This document shows, one piece after another, positions 42,298 through 51,420 of a stretch of 64,000 bases of DNA (the first letter of the stretch is position 1; every line of letters starts with the position of its first letter). This DNA is from Lachnospiraceae bacterium A4. GTDB lineage: Bacteria > Bacillota > Clostridia > Lachnospirales > Lachnospiraceae. A model generated the notes under the pieces. That model had not been told where the DNA came from. It did not search any database and saw only the letters and a list, made by a program, of their open reading frames with translations. The position numbers and the translations under genes are program-made. The stretch is from contig KE159540.1 of the NCBI GenBank assembly GCA_000403215.2, positions 17,382 to 81,381 of the forward strand. Reading direction: 5' to 3'.

Positions 42298-44446
42298 GGT
42301 TGTTGCAGAGATTGAACAGGAAAAACAGTATAGAATTTTGTGGATTTCCCCTGATTTAATTTATGGGTATTGGATCAGTATGGATGATAATAAGATGCCG
42401 GAGAAGTTTGAGTATAATCTGTTGGAAGAAGGGCTCTCCAGTGGCCGGTTTGAAAAGAAGGAAGAGACATCCTCAGAAACAAGCGATATAGGTATTTCGG
42501 AATCGTCAAAAAAGAGGCGGGATGAACTATGGGAGGCATTGCAAAGTGCGCTTACGTATGAACCTGATATATATGACAGAAAGCGCCGGAAGGAATTACT
42601 ACAGGAACCAGCTAAAAAGCTGGGGACACCGTATAACAATCTGTACCGTTACCTTGTAAGATACTGGAAAAATGGAAAGACGCCAAATGCATTTCTTATA
42701 GATCGAAGAAAGAGCGGGAAAAGGGCAGGCATAAATGGATGCCAGAAAAAACAGGGAAGACCCGCAAGGCATGAAGGCGGCTTTGGAAAAGTGTTAAATA
42801 GTGATGATATCAAAAACTTCTCCAAAGCAGTCAAAAAATACTACCTTACACAGAAGAAAGCGACACTGGTATCGACATATGAAAAAATGCTGGCAGATAA
42901 TTATGCCATTATGAATGGCGCTGGGCAGTTGGCGCTTCTGCCGCCAGACCAGATACCGTCTATCAGACAGTTCCGTTACTGGTTCCAGAAGTCGTTTGAC
43001 ATTAAAACTGTAAAACAGAAAAGGGATGGGGATGCAAAATTTGAACTGACTGGACGTGCAATCACCAGGAGGTCGGACTATCAACTGATGGGGCCAGGGG
43101 CAAAGTACCAGATTGATGCAACGGTAGGCGATATCTACCTGGTCTCGCAATTTGACCGGGGCGATATCATAGGCCGCCCGGTTATGTATTTCGTTGTGGA
43201 CAGCTACAGCCGGATGGTCACCGGGATGTATGTCGGGCTGGAAGGGCCGTCATGGGCAGGCGCAATGATGGCGATTGAAAATGCCGCCAGCGATAAAGTA
43301 GCTTACTGCGCATCCTATGGGGTGGAGATCACAGAGGATGAATGGCCATGCCGCCATATCCCCACGGCAATCCTTGGGGACAGGGGCGAGATGGAAAGCA
43401 GGCTTGCGGACAACCTTGTCCAGATGCTTGGGGTACGCATCGAGAACGCCCCGCCTTACAGGGCTGATCTGAAGGGGATTATCGAGCAGCACTTCCGGAC
43501 AATCAACACAAATGCCCTGCCCTTTCTTCCAGGGAAAGTCCTGCCGGATATGAGCGAGCGTGGAGGCCATGATTACCGTCTGGATGCAAAGCTTGATATC
43601 CGGCAGTTTACGGAGATCATCATCCGCTGCGTACTCTATTATAATAACAGCCACAGCATGGACTACTTTGAAAAAAATGAGCAGATGATGCAGATGGGCG
43701 TTGATGCGGTACCTCTGGAACTTTGGAATTTCGGGATCCGCTACTGCTCCGGATGCCTTAAGACTGTCCCCAAAGATACGCTGCGGTTGGCGCTTCTGCC
43801 GATGGACAGGGCATCCGTGACAGAACGGGGCATCCGTTTTAAAGGCATGTATTATTCCTGTGAAGAAGCACTCAAAGGCTTATGGTTTGAGAAAGCAAGG
43901 GCAAAGGGGACGTACCGGGTGAAAATTTATTATGATCCCCGTGATATGGGCGCAATCCTTGTTGAAAACCCAACGGGTACGGAGGTAATCCGGTGTGAGC
44001 TTGTAGAATGGGAAACGAAATATGCAGGGAAACAGCTTGACGAAGTCTGGTATGAGCAGGAGAAAGAGAAACTCCGAAATAAGGAACTCAAAGCAAAAGA
44101 ACTTGAGGCAAAAATCAACCTTGGGAAACAGATTGAATCTATTGTAGATTCGGCAGAGCAAAAATCCAGCGCTGACAATGCCGCATCAAAAGCGGAGCGG
44201 CTCAGGAATATCCGTGCCAACCGGAAAAACGAGAAGGAAGAAATCCGTAAAAAAGAAGCATTTACAGGGCAGGAAACTGAGCAGGATGAAAAAGTGGTAC
44301 AGTCATCCAAAGAACCGGAAATATCGCCTGTCATGCGGCTGATACAGCAACAGGTGGAGGAAGAAATCAAAGATGACGCCTTATACAACCAAAGCAGACT
44401 ACCGGGAACAGCTGATTCCGGAGTATCAGGGAAATCCCCTGATTGA
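42272..44446 (+). CDS. tnsB: TnsB transposase (DDE)
   Basis: A 724-residue retroviral-integrase-type transposase. Catalytic residues are Asp282 in KYQIDATVGDIYLV, Asp370 in AILGDRGEME and Glu405 in DLKGIIEQHF. DNA-binding helix-turn-helix domains fill the first 250 residues. The C-terminal tail is charged and coiled (residues 595-724), probably contacting TnsC. The start at 42272 has GGGAAGG four bases away; 42260 is possible. It ends inside tnsC (74-base overlap). It binds the end repeats at 41340-41471 and 50420-50473. Confidence 0.9.
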   Translation: MGCVIFLNEVVAEIEQEKQYRILWISPDLIYGYWISMDDNKMPEKFEYNLLEEGLSSGRFEKKEETSSETSDIGISESSKKRRDELWEALQSALTYEPDIYDRKRRKELLQEPAKKLGTPYNNLYRYLVRYWKNGKTPNAFLIDRRKSGKRAGINGCQKKQGRPARHEGGFGKVLNSDDIKNFSKAVKKYYLTQKKATLVSTYEKMLADNYAIMNGAGQLALLPPDQIPSIRQFRYWFQKSFDIKTVKQKRDGDAKFELTGRAITRRSDYQLMGPGAKYQIDATVGDIYLVSQFDRGDIIGRPVMYFVVDSYSRMVTGMYVGLEGPSWAGAMMAIENAASDKVAYCASYGVEITEDEWPCRHIPTAILGDRGEMESRLADNLVQMLGVRIENAPPYRADLKGIIEQHFRTINTNALPFLPGKVLPDMSERGGHDYRLDAKLDIRQFTEIIIRCVLYYNNSHSMDYFEKNEQMMQMGVDAVPLELWNFGIRYCSGCLKTVPKDTLRLALLPMDRASVTERGIRFKGMYYSCEEALKGLWFEKARAKGTYRVKIYYDPRDMGAILVENPTGTEVIRCELVEWETKYAGKQLDEVWYEQEKEKLRNKELKAKELEAKINLGKQIESIVDSAEQKSSADNAASKAERLRNIRANRKNEKEEIRKKEAFTGQETEQDEKVVQSSKEPEISPVMRLIQQQVEEEIKDDALYNQSRLPGTADSGVSGKSPD

Positions 44447-45911
44447 AGCGCTTCCATATATATGGCCCAGTGATCAGGTAGTCCAGATGCTCTCGGAAAA
44501 AGCAGCTTATAATAATGGGGAGCGGGAATTGGACATACAGTACCGGATGCACTGCATTTACAGGCTGTTCCGGTATTTCCAGCCTTTGGAGCAGCACATT
44601 GATATTGAACAGCGCATATCCAGGAGCATCCGCCAGGGCTACCTGTACAGGAACCCGTTAACGCCAGAATATGCTTCAGGATTTGCCGATGGGTTCGCAG
44701 CCATGAAGGATAAGTGCGGCTACCATATGCTGCGTGGCACGAAGTCGGCAGCATCCGGATTCACCATCATTGGCGTGTCCGGGGTCGGGAAAAGCACGGC
44801 AGTAGAAAAAATCCTTTCCCTATACCCGCAACGGATCATCCACACAAGATACCGGGAAATGCCATTTGCATCCACGCAGCTGGTATGGCTGAAGCTGGAC
44901 TGCCCGCATGACGGGTCACTTAAGCAGCTGTGCTACCAGTTTTTCTATGCGTTGGATCTGGCTGCCGGGACGGATTATTTCCAACAGTATGCAAAAGGCA
45001 GGTATTCCCTGGATATGCTGCTGATCATTATGACACAGCTTGTAAGGCAGTTCCAGATAGGTATCCTCGTGATTGACGAGATACAGCATTTAAGTGAAGC
45101 AAAAGGCGGCGGTTCTGATAAAATGCTGAATTTCTTTGTCACGCTGGTGAATACCATAGGATTGCCAGTTGTCATGATAGGGACAACGAAAGCAATGTCG
45201 ATTCTCCAGGGGGAGTTCCGGCAGGCAAGGAGGGGAAGCGGCCAGGGAGATTTAATCTGGGACAGAATGAAAAATGACGCAGCATGGCAGGTATTTGTAA
45301 AATCCATGTGGCGTTACCAGTGGACAGGGAAGAGCGTCCCTTATACAGATGAGATGGTCAATACGCTTTATGATGAAAGCCAGGGAATCATTGATATCGC
45401 CGTGAAGCTGTACGCTATCGTGCAGATCGAAGCGATCACAGGCGGGAAGGAAAGTTTCAGTGCCGCAGACATACATAAGGTGGCAGAGAAAAAGCTCAGC
45501 CTCGTAAAGCCGATGCTGGATGCCCTGCGGAGCGGCGACAGGAAAAAGATACTGCGGTATGAGGATATCACGCCGGTGAGCATTGAGGATTACCTGTCCG
45601 CATACCAGGCTGTAAAGCCGGAAATCAGTGAAAAATCAACAGAAAAGAAACTTACCGTGCTTGAGCAGACGGTAGTAAAACTGCTGGAGGTGGATGTGGA
45701 ACCGCCCATGGCTAAGCGTCTTGCCGGGAAAGTGATCGCGTCCCATAAAAATCCGGTTAGTGCCGGCGAGGCTTTTAAGGAAGCATACCGCCTGTATATT
45801 TCAGAAACGCCGGATGAACCGGAAACAGAGGCACATGAGGATGACCTGCGGAAAAGTGACGGTTATGAAGATATGAAAAAGAAAGGGCTTGTAGATGAAA
45901 CGGAGTGGTAA
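44373..45911 (+). CDS. tnsC: TnsC AAA+ ATPase
   Basis: A 512-residue target-selection regulator. Walker A is GVSGVGKST (134-142) and Walker B is ILVIDEIQHL (231-240). MIGTTKAMSILQGEFRQARR is the sensor/arginine region. It links the TniQ/TnsD-marked target to the TnsAB transposase through ATP-dependent assembly. The C-terminal 130 residues are acidic and extended, as in TnsC proteins that bind TnsA. The gene is complete. Confidence 0.9.
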   Translation: MTPYTTKADYREQLIPEYQGNPLIEALPYIWPSDQVVQMLSEKAAYNNGERELDIQYRMHCIYRLFRYFQPLEQHIDIEQRISRSIRQGYLYRNPLTPEYASGFADGFAAMKDKCGYHMLRGTKSAASGFTIIGVSGVGKSTAVEKILSLYPQRIIHTRYREMPFASTQLVWLKLDCPHDGSLKQLCYQFFYALDLAAGTDYFQQYAKGRYSLDMLLIIMTQLVRQFQIGILVIDEIQHLSEAKGGGSDKMLNFFVTLVNTIGLPVVMIGTTKAMSILQGEFRQARRGSGQGDLIWDRMKNDAAWQVFVKSMWRYQWTGKSVPYTDEMVNTLYDESQGIIDIAVKLYAIVQIEAITGGKESFSAADIHKVAEKKLSLVKPMLDALRSGDRKKILRYEDITPVSIEDYLSAYQAVKPEISEKSTEKKLTVLEQTVVKLLEVDVEPPMAKRLAGKVIASHKNPVSAGEAFKEAYRLYISETPDEPETEAHEDDLRKSDGYEDMKKKGLVDETEW

Positions 45912-45913
45912 GG

Positions 45914-47854
45914 ATGCGCAGGCTAAGTTTTTTCCCAACACCATATCCAGACGAATGTTTTTACAGTATTTTCAGCCGTTACTATGTCCGGAGCGGAATA
46001 ATCTCCCCGAAGACGGCGACAGAGATATTTTTCGGATGTGACAGGTCACTGCTCCCATCTACTGTTTATTTCCCAAGAAAACTGGAACGGCTGGGATACT
46101 GGGTCAGCCCGGACAGTGGCATTACCGGAAAGAAGCTAATTTGCGAACATACGGCCTACCCTTACCACTCCATCTCACATATCAAAGATGTGTATCAACA
46201 GATGGAGAATGTGATCCGGGATGGCATTCCGGAAGGAGGCATAGCCAGCCTGGTACATAGGATGATAAGCAAAAGCAAATATGTTTTTGCGGGGCAGTAT
46301 CTCCGCTACTGCCCTGAATGTGCCATGGAGGACATGGGGAAATATGGGGAGGCTTACTGGCACAGGCTACCGCAGCTGCCAGGCGTAAGGGTTTGTCCGA
46401 AACATGGCTGCCGCATTCAAAACAGCAGTTCCCCTTTTGAAGAAATGCGGGTGCGGATATATCCCGCCTCTTATGTCCTCCGTAATATGGATAACGAAAC
46501 AGAAGGCCAGGGCCTGTTATATAAGGAAGAATATCTTTCCATTGCGAAGGAGACAGAGTGGTTGCTGGGAAACGGGAGGCGGTTCGGTGGGCATCAGCCA
46601 ATCAGCAGTAAATACAGGGAGCTCATGAGAGAACAGGGTTATACAGACTTTCATGGGACAGCCATCAATAAGGAAGCCCTACGACATGATTTTGTAAAAA
46701 GATATGATGAGGAATTTATTACGGAACTGCTCCCATATGATGGGGATCCCTTATACTGGCTGAGATACCTGCAGGAGAGTATTGGATTCAACCTCCGCCC
46801 AATCCACCACATCCTATTGATGAGATTTTTCGCCGGTTCAGTGGAAAGTTTCCTTAATATAGAAGTAAAGAAAGAACTGCCATATGGGAATGGGCCTTGG
46901 CCCTGCACGAATAAGCTGTGTAGCCATTACCGGAAAGATGGGGCAAGGCGGGTGGAAATCTGCAAGAAATGGGATGAAGTGTGGGCATGGTTTGAATGCC
47001 CTTATTGTGGGATGCGCTACCGCCGGTCAGACCCGGAACAAAGTTTTGAAGAGTATCTTAAAAAACCATGTATTTCAGACAGAGGTTTTTTATTTGAGCA
47101 GCGTCTGAAAGAATGCCTTTCCGATCCTGAGCTGTCACTGAACGAAGTTGCTGACTTGTTGGGTGTTGGTGCCAGTACGATTGGCCAGTATGCAAAAAAG
47201 AGCGGGATTGATGTAAAGAAAAGGCGTAAAGCGAGCTATTATTCCCGTGACGCCGATAATAATGAGGACAAAACTGCTTACTATCGTCGGCGTGTCCAGG
47301 AGGAACTACAAAAGATGCCTGTGATGTCCTGCAAGGATTTGAAGGAACGTATCCCAGGAGCTTATGAATGGCTGATCTGCAAAGAACCGGAATGGATTCA
47401 TGCCAGACTGATCCACGAATTTGATAAACCCAAGTGGAATGAATGGGGAGAAGCCGCCCTTGTGGAATTAAAGGCGGCATATGCAGAAATCCAGTCATCC
47501 GGGGATAAACGTAAGCGCATGAATATCAGTTGGCTGGCAAGGGTAGCCGGGATAAACAGGGACGATATCTATGGCAGGTTGCGCTATCTGCCGGAAATGC
47601 AGGAGTTTTTTGATGAAGTCTGCGAAACGCAGGAAGAATGGATCCGGCGGAGATACACTGAGATCGCATACGAAAAGAAAAAGGCCGGAGGAAAGGAGTT
47701 TACTTATGGTGATGTAAAGCGGAAAGTCCAGATCAGGAGAGGTTCTTATGAAAGAAACAGAAAATTGATTGAAACATTGATTGCAGAACTGAATGATAAG
47801 TTGTTTATGAGTAATGAACAGGGAACGGATCTTTGCAATCATAGAAAGAGGTGA
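45914..47854 (+). CDS. tniQ: TniQ/TnsD target-selection protein
   Basis: A 646-residue protein. The N-terminal TniQ domain (FFPTPYPDECFYSIFSRYYV) is followed by a zinc ribbon, YCPECAMEDMGKYGEAYW ... VCPKHGC. A second Cys set is CTNKLCSHY ... CPYCGMRY (about residues 335-370). The long C-terminal part has at least two helix-turn-helix motifs (SLNEVADLLGVGASTIGQYA; NISWLARVAGINRDDIYGRL). This length and layout are TnsD-like, a sequence-specific binder that directs insertion to one attachment site. The ATG at 45914 follows GGAGTGG. Confidence 0.85.
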   Translation: MRRLSFFPTPYPDECFYSIFSRYYVRSGIISPKTATEIFFGCDRSLLPSTVYFPRKLERLGYWVSPDSGITGKKLICEHTAYPYHSISHIKDVYQQMENVIRDGIPEGGIASLVHRMISKSKYVFAGQYLRYCPECAMEDMGKYGEAYWHRLPQLPGVRVCPKHGCRIQNSSSPFEEMRVRIYPASYVLRNMDNETEGQGLLYKEEYLSIAKETEWLLGNGRRFGGHQPISSKYRELMREQGYTDFHGTAINKEALRHDFVKRYDEEFITELLPYDGDPLYWLRYLQESIGFNLRPIHHILLMRFFAGSVESFLNIEVKKELPYGNGPWPCTNKLCSHYRKDGARRVEICKKWDEVWAWFECPYCGMRYRRSDPEQSFEEYLKKPCISDRGFLFEQRLKECLSDPELSLNEVADLLGVGASTIGQYAKKSGIDVKKRRKASYYSRDADNNEDKTAYYRRRVQEELQKMPVMSCKDLKERIPGAYEWLICKEPEWIHARLIHEFDKPKWNEWGEAALVELKAAYAEIQSSGDKRKRMNISWLARVAGINRDDIYGRLRYLPEMQEFFDEVCETQEEWIRRRYTEIAYEKKKAGGKEFTYGDVKRKVQIRRGSYERNRKLIETLIAELNDKLFMSNEQGTDLCNHRKR

Positions 47855-47864
47855 TTTTTTGGAT

Positions 47865-48632
47865 ATGTTATCCACAATGAAAAACACAGTATCTTCTGAA
47901 ACTGCGAAGACGGCAGCTAAGGATTTTTACCACAATCTCCTTGATGTCTTTAGCCTGGATCCAGTAGCAGCTTTAGACCTTATTAAAGACATAAAGAATC
48001 TTCCGTCAACGATAAGAGATGGAATCTTTTTTGAATGTTTTGAGGCCTACATTTTAAATCTGAATGAATATGACTATAAAAAGAAAGAATTTGTAGAGGA
48101 TAATCTGAAAAAGATGGCAATCTCATTGGCAGAGGTAAGCCTGAATGATGAAGCCGATTATGCGGGTGATCCTAATAGGCTTCATGAATACTCAAAGAGG
48201 ATTGTAAAACTGATTGATGACTGTGGAACTATCCAGAAAGCTGTGTACTTGGCAAATATTTCCAGGGCTTTTGCTAAGCATGAAATTGATAAAAGATTAT
48301 TTTTTAAACTTGGGCAGTGCATCAGAATGCTGACGGAAGAAGATCTTCTATTCCTGCAAGAAAATGTTAAAGAAGGGACAATTGGAGGCAATGGTGATTA
48401 TGTAGATGATTTCAGAGGATTAGGATTGATGTATGAGGTGGATGCCGGATTTGCTTATTCAAAAAAAGCCTTCCAACTTTTGAAATATGCCTTGAACTAT
48501 GAAGGGGGAATGAACATCCCGGAAAAATTTCCTGAAAGAAATGTGATAACAACAGCTACAGAAGACGAGATTAAGGAGATGATGGGGAAGATTGATGAAG
48601 TTGATGGAAGAACAAAATGGGGGAAATTTTAA
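47865..48632 (+). CDS. Tn7-like cargo protein of unknown function
   Basis: A 255-residue soluble, mostly helical acidic protein I do not recognise: KNTVSSETAKTAAKDFYHNL, DPVAALDLIKDIKNLPSTIR, then HEYSKRIVKLIDDCGTIQKA. There is no enzyme motif. AAAGAGGTGA precedes it; a TTG at 47859 is an alternative start. It follows tniQ and lies 76 bases before the ATPase gene on the same strand, so the two may act as a pair. AT-rich relative to the tns genes. Confidence 0.6.
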   Translation: MLSTMKNTVSSETAKTAAKDFYHNLLDVFSLDPVAALDLIKDIKNLPSTIRDGIFFECFEAYILNLNEYDYKKKEFVEDNLKKMAISLAEVSLNDEADYAGDPNRLHEYSKRIVKLIDDCGTIQKAVYLANISRAFAKHEIDKRLFFKLGQCIRMLTEEDLLFLQENVKEGTIGGNGDYVDDFRGLGLMYEVDAGFAYSKKAFQLLKYALNYEGGMNIPEKFPERNVITTATEDEIKEMMGKIDEVDGRTKWGKF

Positions 48633-48708
48633 GGTAAAAAAGCATTAAGAAGCATAAGACTAAATGTAGTTCTTGTTATTGATTTGTAAAATAGGAGGAA
48701 ATCATAAT

Positions 48709-50274
48709 ATGAAAATAGAATCCATAAAGATAAAGAATTTTAGAAGCTACAAAGAAGAAACGGTAATTTGTTTTGATGATCTTACTGTATTAGTTGGAAG
48801 AAATGACATAGGTAAATCTACAATTCTTGAAGCGTTAGATATTTTCTTTAATGATGGGAGCGGGGTGATTAAGATTGATAAGACTGATCTTAACATCCAG
48901 GCATCAAGGAATGGCGACAACGAAACTGTCATTTCTGCATGTTTTTCAGAACTGCCGGAGTCGATTATTATAGATTCAGCAGTGCAGACTACACTTGGCA
49001 GTGAATATATGTTGAACTCTGATGGATATCTGGAAGTGGTGAAGAAGTACAAAAGTGGCGGAAAGGCTTCTGTATTTATCCGAGCAAAACATCCAACAAA
49101 TGCTGATTGCAAAGACTTACTTCTCAAAAAGAACGCAGACCTTAAACGTATTATCACAGGCAAAGGCATAGAATGTGAAAACCAGAGCGTCAATGCAACA
49201 ATGAGAAGAGCTATTTGGGAGCATTATGCTGATGACCTCAATTTGCAGGATATTGAGATTGACGTTTCAAAAGAAGATGCAAAAAAAATCTGGGATAAGC
49301 TGTCTTCTTATATGCCTGTGTATTCCCTGTTTCAGTCAGATCGTAAGAACAGTGATGGCGACAGCGAAGTCCAGGATCCGTTAAAAGAGGCGGTTAAACA
49401 GATCATCAATGATGAAGAATTGCAGCAAACTTTAGCTTCGGTAGCTGAGGTTGTAGAAACTAAGCTAAAAGAAGTTTCAAGCAGAACCTTGGAAAAGCTG
49501 CGGGAAATGGATCCTGCTGTTGCAAACAGCTTAAATCCGGTTATTCCTACAGCTGACAAGCTAAAATGGGTAGATGTGTTTAAAGCTGTGTCTATTTCAG
49601 GTGATGAGGACATCCCAATCAATAAACGAGGAAGCGGTGTCAAGCGGCTTGTTCTGCTGAATTTTTTCAGGGCGGAGGCCGAGCGAAGGGCTGAGGAAGG
49701 CGACAATACAGGCATCATCTATGCGATTGAAGAACCGGAAACTTCCCAGCATTCCAACAACCAGAGAGTGCTGATAAAGGCTCTGAAAGAATTGGCCCAG
49801 GCAGCTAATACGCAGATTTTACTTACGACACACAGCCCAGTCATTGTAAAGGAGCTTGACTTTGAAAATCTCCGGCTGATTTATGAAGACGAAAATGGGA
49901 AACGAATACTTTCTGTGGAACCTGCGGTTTTGCAGTATCCGTCATTAAATGAAGTGAATTACGCAGCTTATGGAGAAGTTACTGAAGAATACCACAATGA
50001 GTTATATGGCTTTTTGGAATTCCAGCAATGGCTTAATGATTACAAAAATGGAAGGCCACAAAGACCATACCTGTATGTGAAAAATGGTAATACGAAGACC
50101 TGGAATCTTGATCTGACAGAATATGTCAGACACCAGATCCATCATCCAGAGAACCATAGTAATGCACATTTCACAAGAGATGAGTTAAGGCAATCCATTG
50201 AAGATATGAGGGATTATATCAGAAACCGTGCAGAAGCAGAAGGAATCTGGGATCCCATTCCTGATGATGAATGA
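48709..50274 (+). CDS. OLD/AAA15-type ATPase with HEPN-like C-terminus (cargo)
   Basis: A 521-residue ABC/SMC-type ATPase: IKIKNFRSYKEETVICFDDL, Walker A VGRNDIGKST (30-38), signature-like KRGSGVKRLVLLNFF, Walker B IIYAIEEPETSQHS, and H-loop LLTTHSPVI. OLD-family nucleases have a TOPRIM domain after this; none is seen. The last 100 residues are helical and contain YVRHQIHHPENHSNAHFT, an R-x3/4-H arrangement as in HEPN ribonucleases (R near 474). ATPase-HEPN fusions such as PrrC and RloC are phage-exclusion tRNA nucleases, so a defence role is plausible. AGGAGG precedes the ATG. Confidence 0.7.
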   Translation: MKIESIKIKNFRSYKEETVICFDDLTVLVGRNDIGKSTILEALDIFFNDGSGVIKIDKTDLNIQASRNGDNETVISACFSELPESIIIDSAVQTTLGSEYMLNSDGYLEVVKKYKSGGKASVFIRAKHPTNADCKDLLLKKNADLKRIITGKGIECENQSVNATMRRAIWEHYADDLNLQDIEIDVSKEDAKKIWDKLSSYMPVYSLFQSDRKNSDGDSEVQDPLKEAVKQIINDEELQQTLASVAEVVETKLKEVSSRTLEKLREMDPAVANSLNPVIPTADKLKWVDVFKAVSISGDEDIPINKRGSGVKRLVLLNFFRAEAERRAEEGDNTGIIYAIEEPETSQHSNNQRVLIKALKELAQAANTQILLTTHSPVIVKELDFENLRLIYEDENGKRILSVEPAVLQYPSLNEVNYAAYGEVTEEYHNELYGFLEFQQWLNDYKNGRPQRPYLYVKNGNTKTWNLDLTEYVRHQIHHPENHSNAHFTRDELRQSIEDMRDYIRNRAEAEGIWDPIPDDE

Positions 50275-50332
50275 TGCTGTAAGCATTGTTACATAGAGCA
50301 ACTGAATAAAGAGTGGTTTACACACAAAGAAA

Positions 50333-50369
50333 GGATGCAAAAGCCGTGAAAAGCAGATGCATCCTTTTT
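50333..50369 (+). terminator. Rho-independent terminator after the cargo ATPase
   Basis: GGATGCA (50333-50339) pairs with TGCATCC (50358-50364), then five T residues. Confidence 0.75.
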
Positions 50370-50401
50370 CGTGTCCAAAAAGGATTGGAGGTGATGCCAT
50401 T

Positions 50402-50480
50402 GATTGTAATAGAACTAGAATTATCAAATATAATTGTAACTTTTGGATAATTTTTTATCAAATATAATTGTAAAAGGACA
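50402..50480. repeat. transposon right end with TnsB-type sites
   Basis: Inverted copies of the end repeat lie at 50420-50439 and 50454-50473, with a possible partial one at 50402. Fewer and less packed than on the left, giving asymmetric ends. TATAAT occurs at 50429 and 50463 on the plus strand and might give outward transcription into the ICE. Confidence 0.8.
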
Positions 50481-50485
50481 GGAGG
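50481..50485 (+). repeat. target-site duplication, right copy (GGAGG)
   Basis: Identical to 41328-41332. It also serves as the Shine-Dalgarno of the DUF4315 gene six bases later. Confidence 0.85.
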
Positions 50486-50491
50486 TTTTCA

Positions 50492-50749
50492 ATGGCGATT
50501 AGCAAGAGCGCAAAAATCATGGCCGAGATAGAAAAGGTCAAGGCCAAAATCAGCGACCAGCAGGCCCGGCTGAAAGAGCTGGAACAGAAACACAAGGAGG
50601 CCGAGAACGAGGAAATCGTGGACATCGTGCGGGGCATGAGCATTTCCCTTGAGGAGCTCCCGCTGGTGCTCCAGCGCATCAAGGCCGGGGACGCTTTGGG
50701 ACAAAATGTCCCGAAGTCCGCCGGGCCGGAAAAGGAGGACGCGGAATGA
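50492..50749 (+). CDS. DUF4315 ICE protein
   Basis: An 85-residue coiled-coil protein (IMAEIEKVKAKISDQQARLK, then MSISLEELPLVLQRIKAGD) typical of the gene after the C40 peptidase in Tn1549-type ICEs. The role in conjugation is unknown. Its tail GQNVPKSAGPEKEDAE includes the palindrome-encoded GQNVPK. The next gene starts inside its stop. Confidence 0.85.
   Translation: MAISKSAKIMAEIEKVKAKISDQQARLKELEQKHKEAENEEIVDIVRGMSISLEELPLVLQRIKAGDALGQNVPKSAGPEKEDAE
50698..50712. repeat. ICE palindrome copy 4 (coding)
   Basis: GGGACAAAATGTCCC near the end of the DUF4315 gene, read as GQNVP. Confidence 0.85.
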
Positions 50750-51420
50750 AACTGAAAAAATATCGTGTGTTGGCGGCGGCTCTGTGCGCCGCTTTTTTGC
50801 TGTGCGGCATCACCACAACGGCCTATGCCGGGGGCGGTGAGGAATGGGAGGACGGTACGGGCGGCCCGGAATGGGAGGGGCTTGACCCCGTGGAGCCCCC
50901 GGCCACCCCGGAGCCGGAACCCGAGCCCAACCCCTTTACCCCGGACGGGCAGGGGACGATGGTGGATAACGCCACCGACCAGGACGGCAAGGAATTTTTC
51001 ACCATCATGGCGGCGGACGAGTCCGTGTTCTATCTGGTGATTGACCGCCAGCGGGAGACGGAAAATGTGTACTTTCTGAACGCCGTCACCGTGGCCGATT
51101 TGATGGCCCTTGCGGAGCCCTCCCCGGAGGCCGTACCCGAACCGCTCCCGGAGCCGGAGCCCGAACCTGCTACCGAGCCGGAGCCGGAGCCTGAGCCGGA
51201 AAAATCCGGCGGGGCGGGGACGCTCCTGCTGGTGCTGGCGGTGCTGGCCCTCGGCGGCGGGGCCGGGTGGTACTTCAAGATTTACCGCCCCAAACAGCAG
51301 GCCGCCGCGCCCAGCGAGGATTTTGAAGAGGCCGTGGAATACGGCGAGGACTATGGCGGCGGTGAGTATGACGACCTCCCCCCGTGGGATGAGGAAGAAG
51401 AAAAGGAGGACGGAGAATGA
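50746..51420 (+). CDS. DUF4366 membrane-anchored ICE protein
   Basis: A 224-residue secreted-type protein: signal peptide (residues 1-28, LAAALCAAFLLCGITTTAYA), an extracytoplasmic domain with GTMVDNATDQDGKEFFTIMA and VFYLVIDRQRETENVYFLNA, a Pro/Glu repeat spacer (PEPEPEP type), one membrane segment (GTLLLVLAVLALGGGAGWYF, about residue 165) and an acidic cytoplasmic tail. It belongs to the DUF4366 family of conjugative transposons, likely part of the surface mating apparatus. Confidence 0.85.
   Translation: MKLKKYRVLAAALCAAFLLCGITTTAYAGGGEEWEDGTGGPEWEGLDPVEPPATPEPEPEPNPFTPDGQGTMVDNATDQDGKEFFTIMAADESVFYLVIDRQRETENVYFLNAVTVADLMALAEPSPEAVPEPLPEPEPEPATEPEPEPEPEKSGGAGTLLLVLAVLALGGGAGWYFKIYRPKQQAAAPSEDFEEAVEYGEDYGGGEYDDLPPWDEEEEKEDGE

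Larger units (their letters stand above)
41333..50480 (+). mobile_element. complete Tn7-like transposon (tnsABC-tniQ plus two cargo genes)
   Basis: The ends are TGTCGAGTGACAATTATA (left, 41333) and the complement of TGTCCTTTTACAATTATA (right, ending GGACA at 50480), flanked by GGAGG on both sides. This gives a 9,148-base unit with a Tn7-type 5-bp duplication. It holds TnsA, TnsB, TnsC and a TnsD/TniQ protein, all intact, and an ATPase-containing cargo pair. No CRISPR array or Cas gene is present, so targeting should be by the TniQ/TnsD protein. The site is just after the stop of an ICE conjugation gene, similar to Tn7 downstream of glmS. Confidence 0.9.

Noticed and set aside
44714-44911. Small genes inside tnsB, tnsC and tniQ
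   Set aside because: Out-of-frame shadows of clearly coding sequence with no start signals of their own.
41333-50480. CRISPR-associated transposon
   Set aside because: TnsA, TnsB, TnsC and TniQ are present, but there is no Cas gene and no CRISPR array in the element; the long TniQ is TnsD-like.
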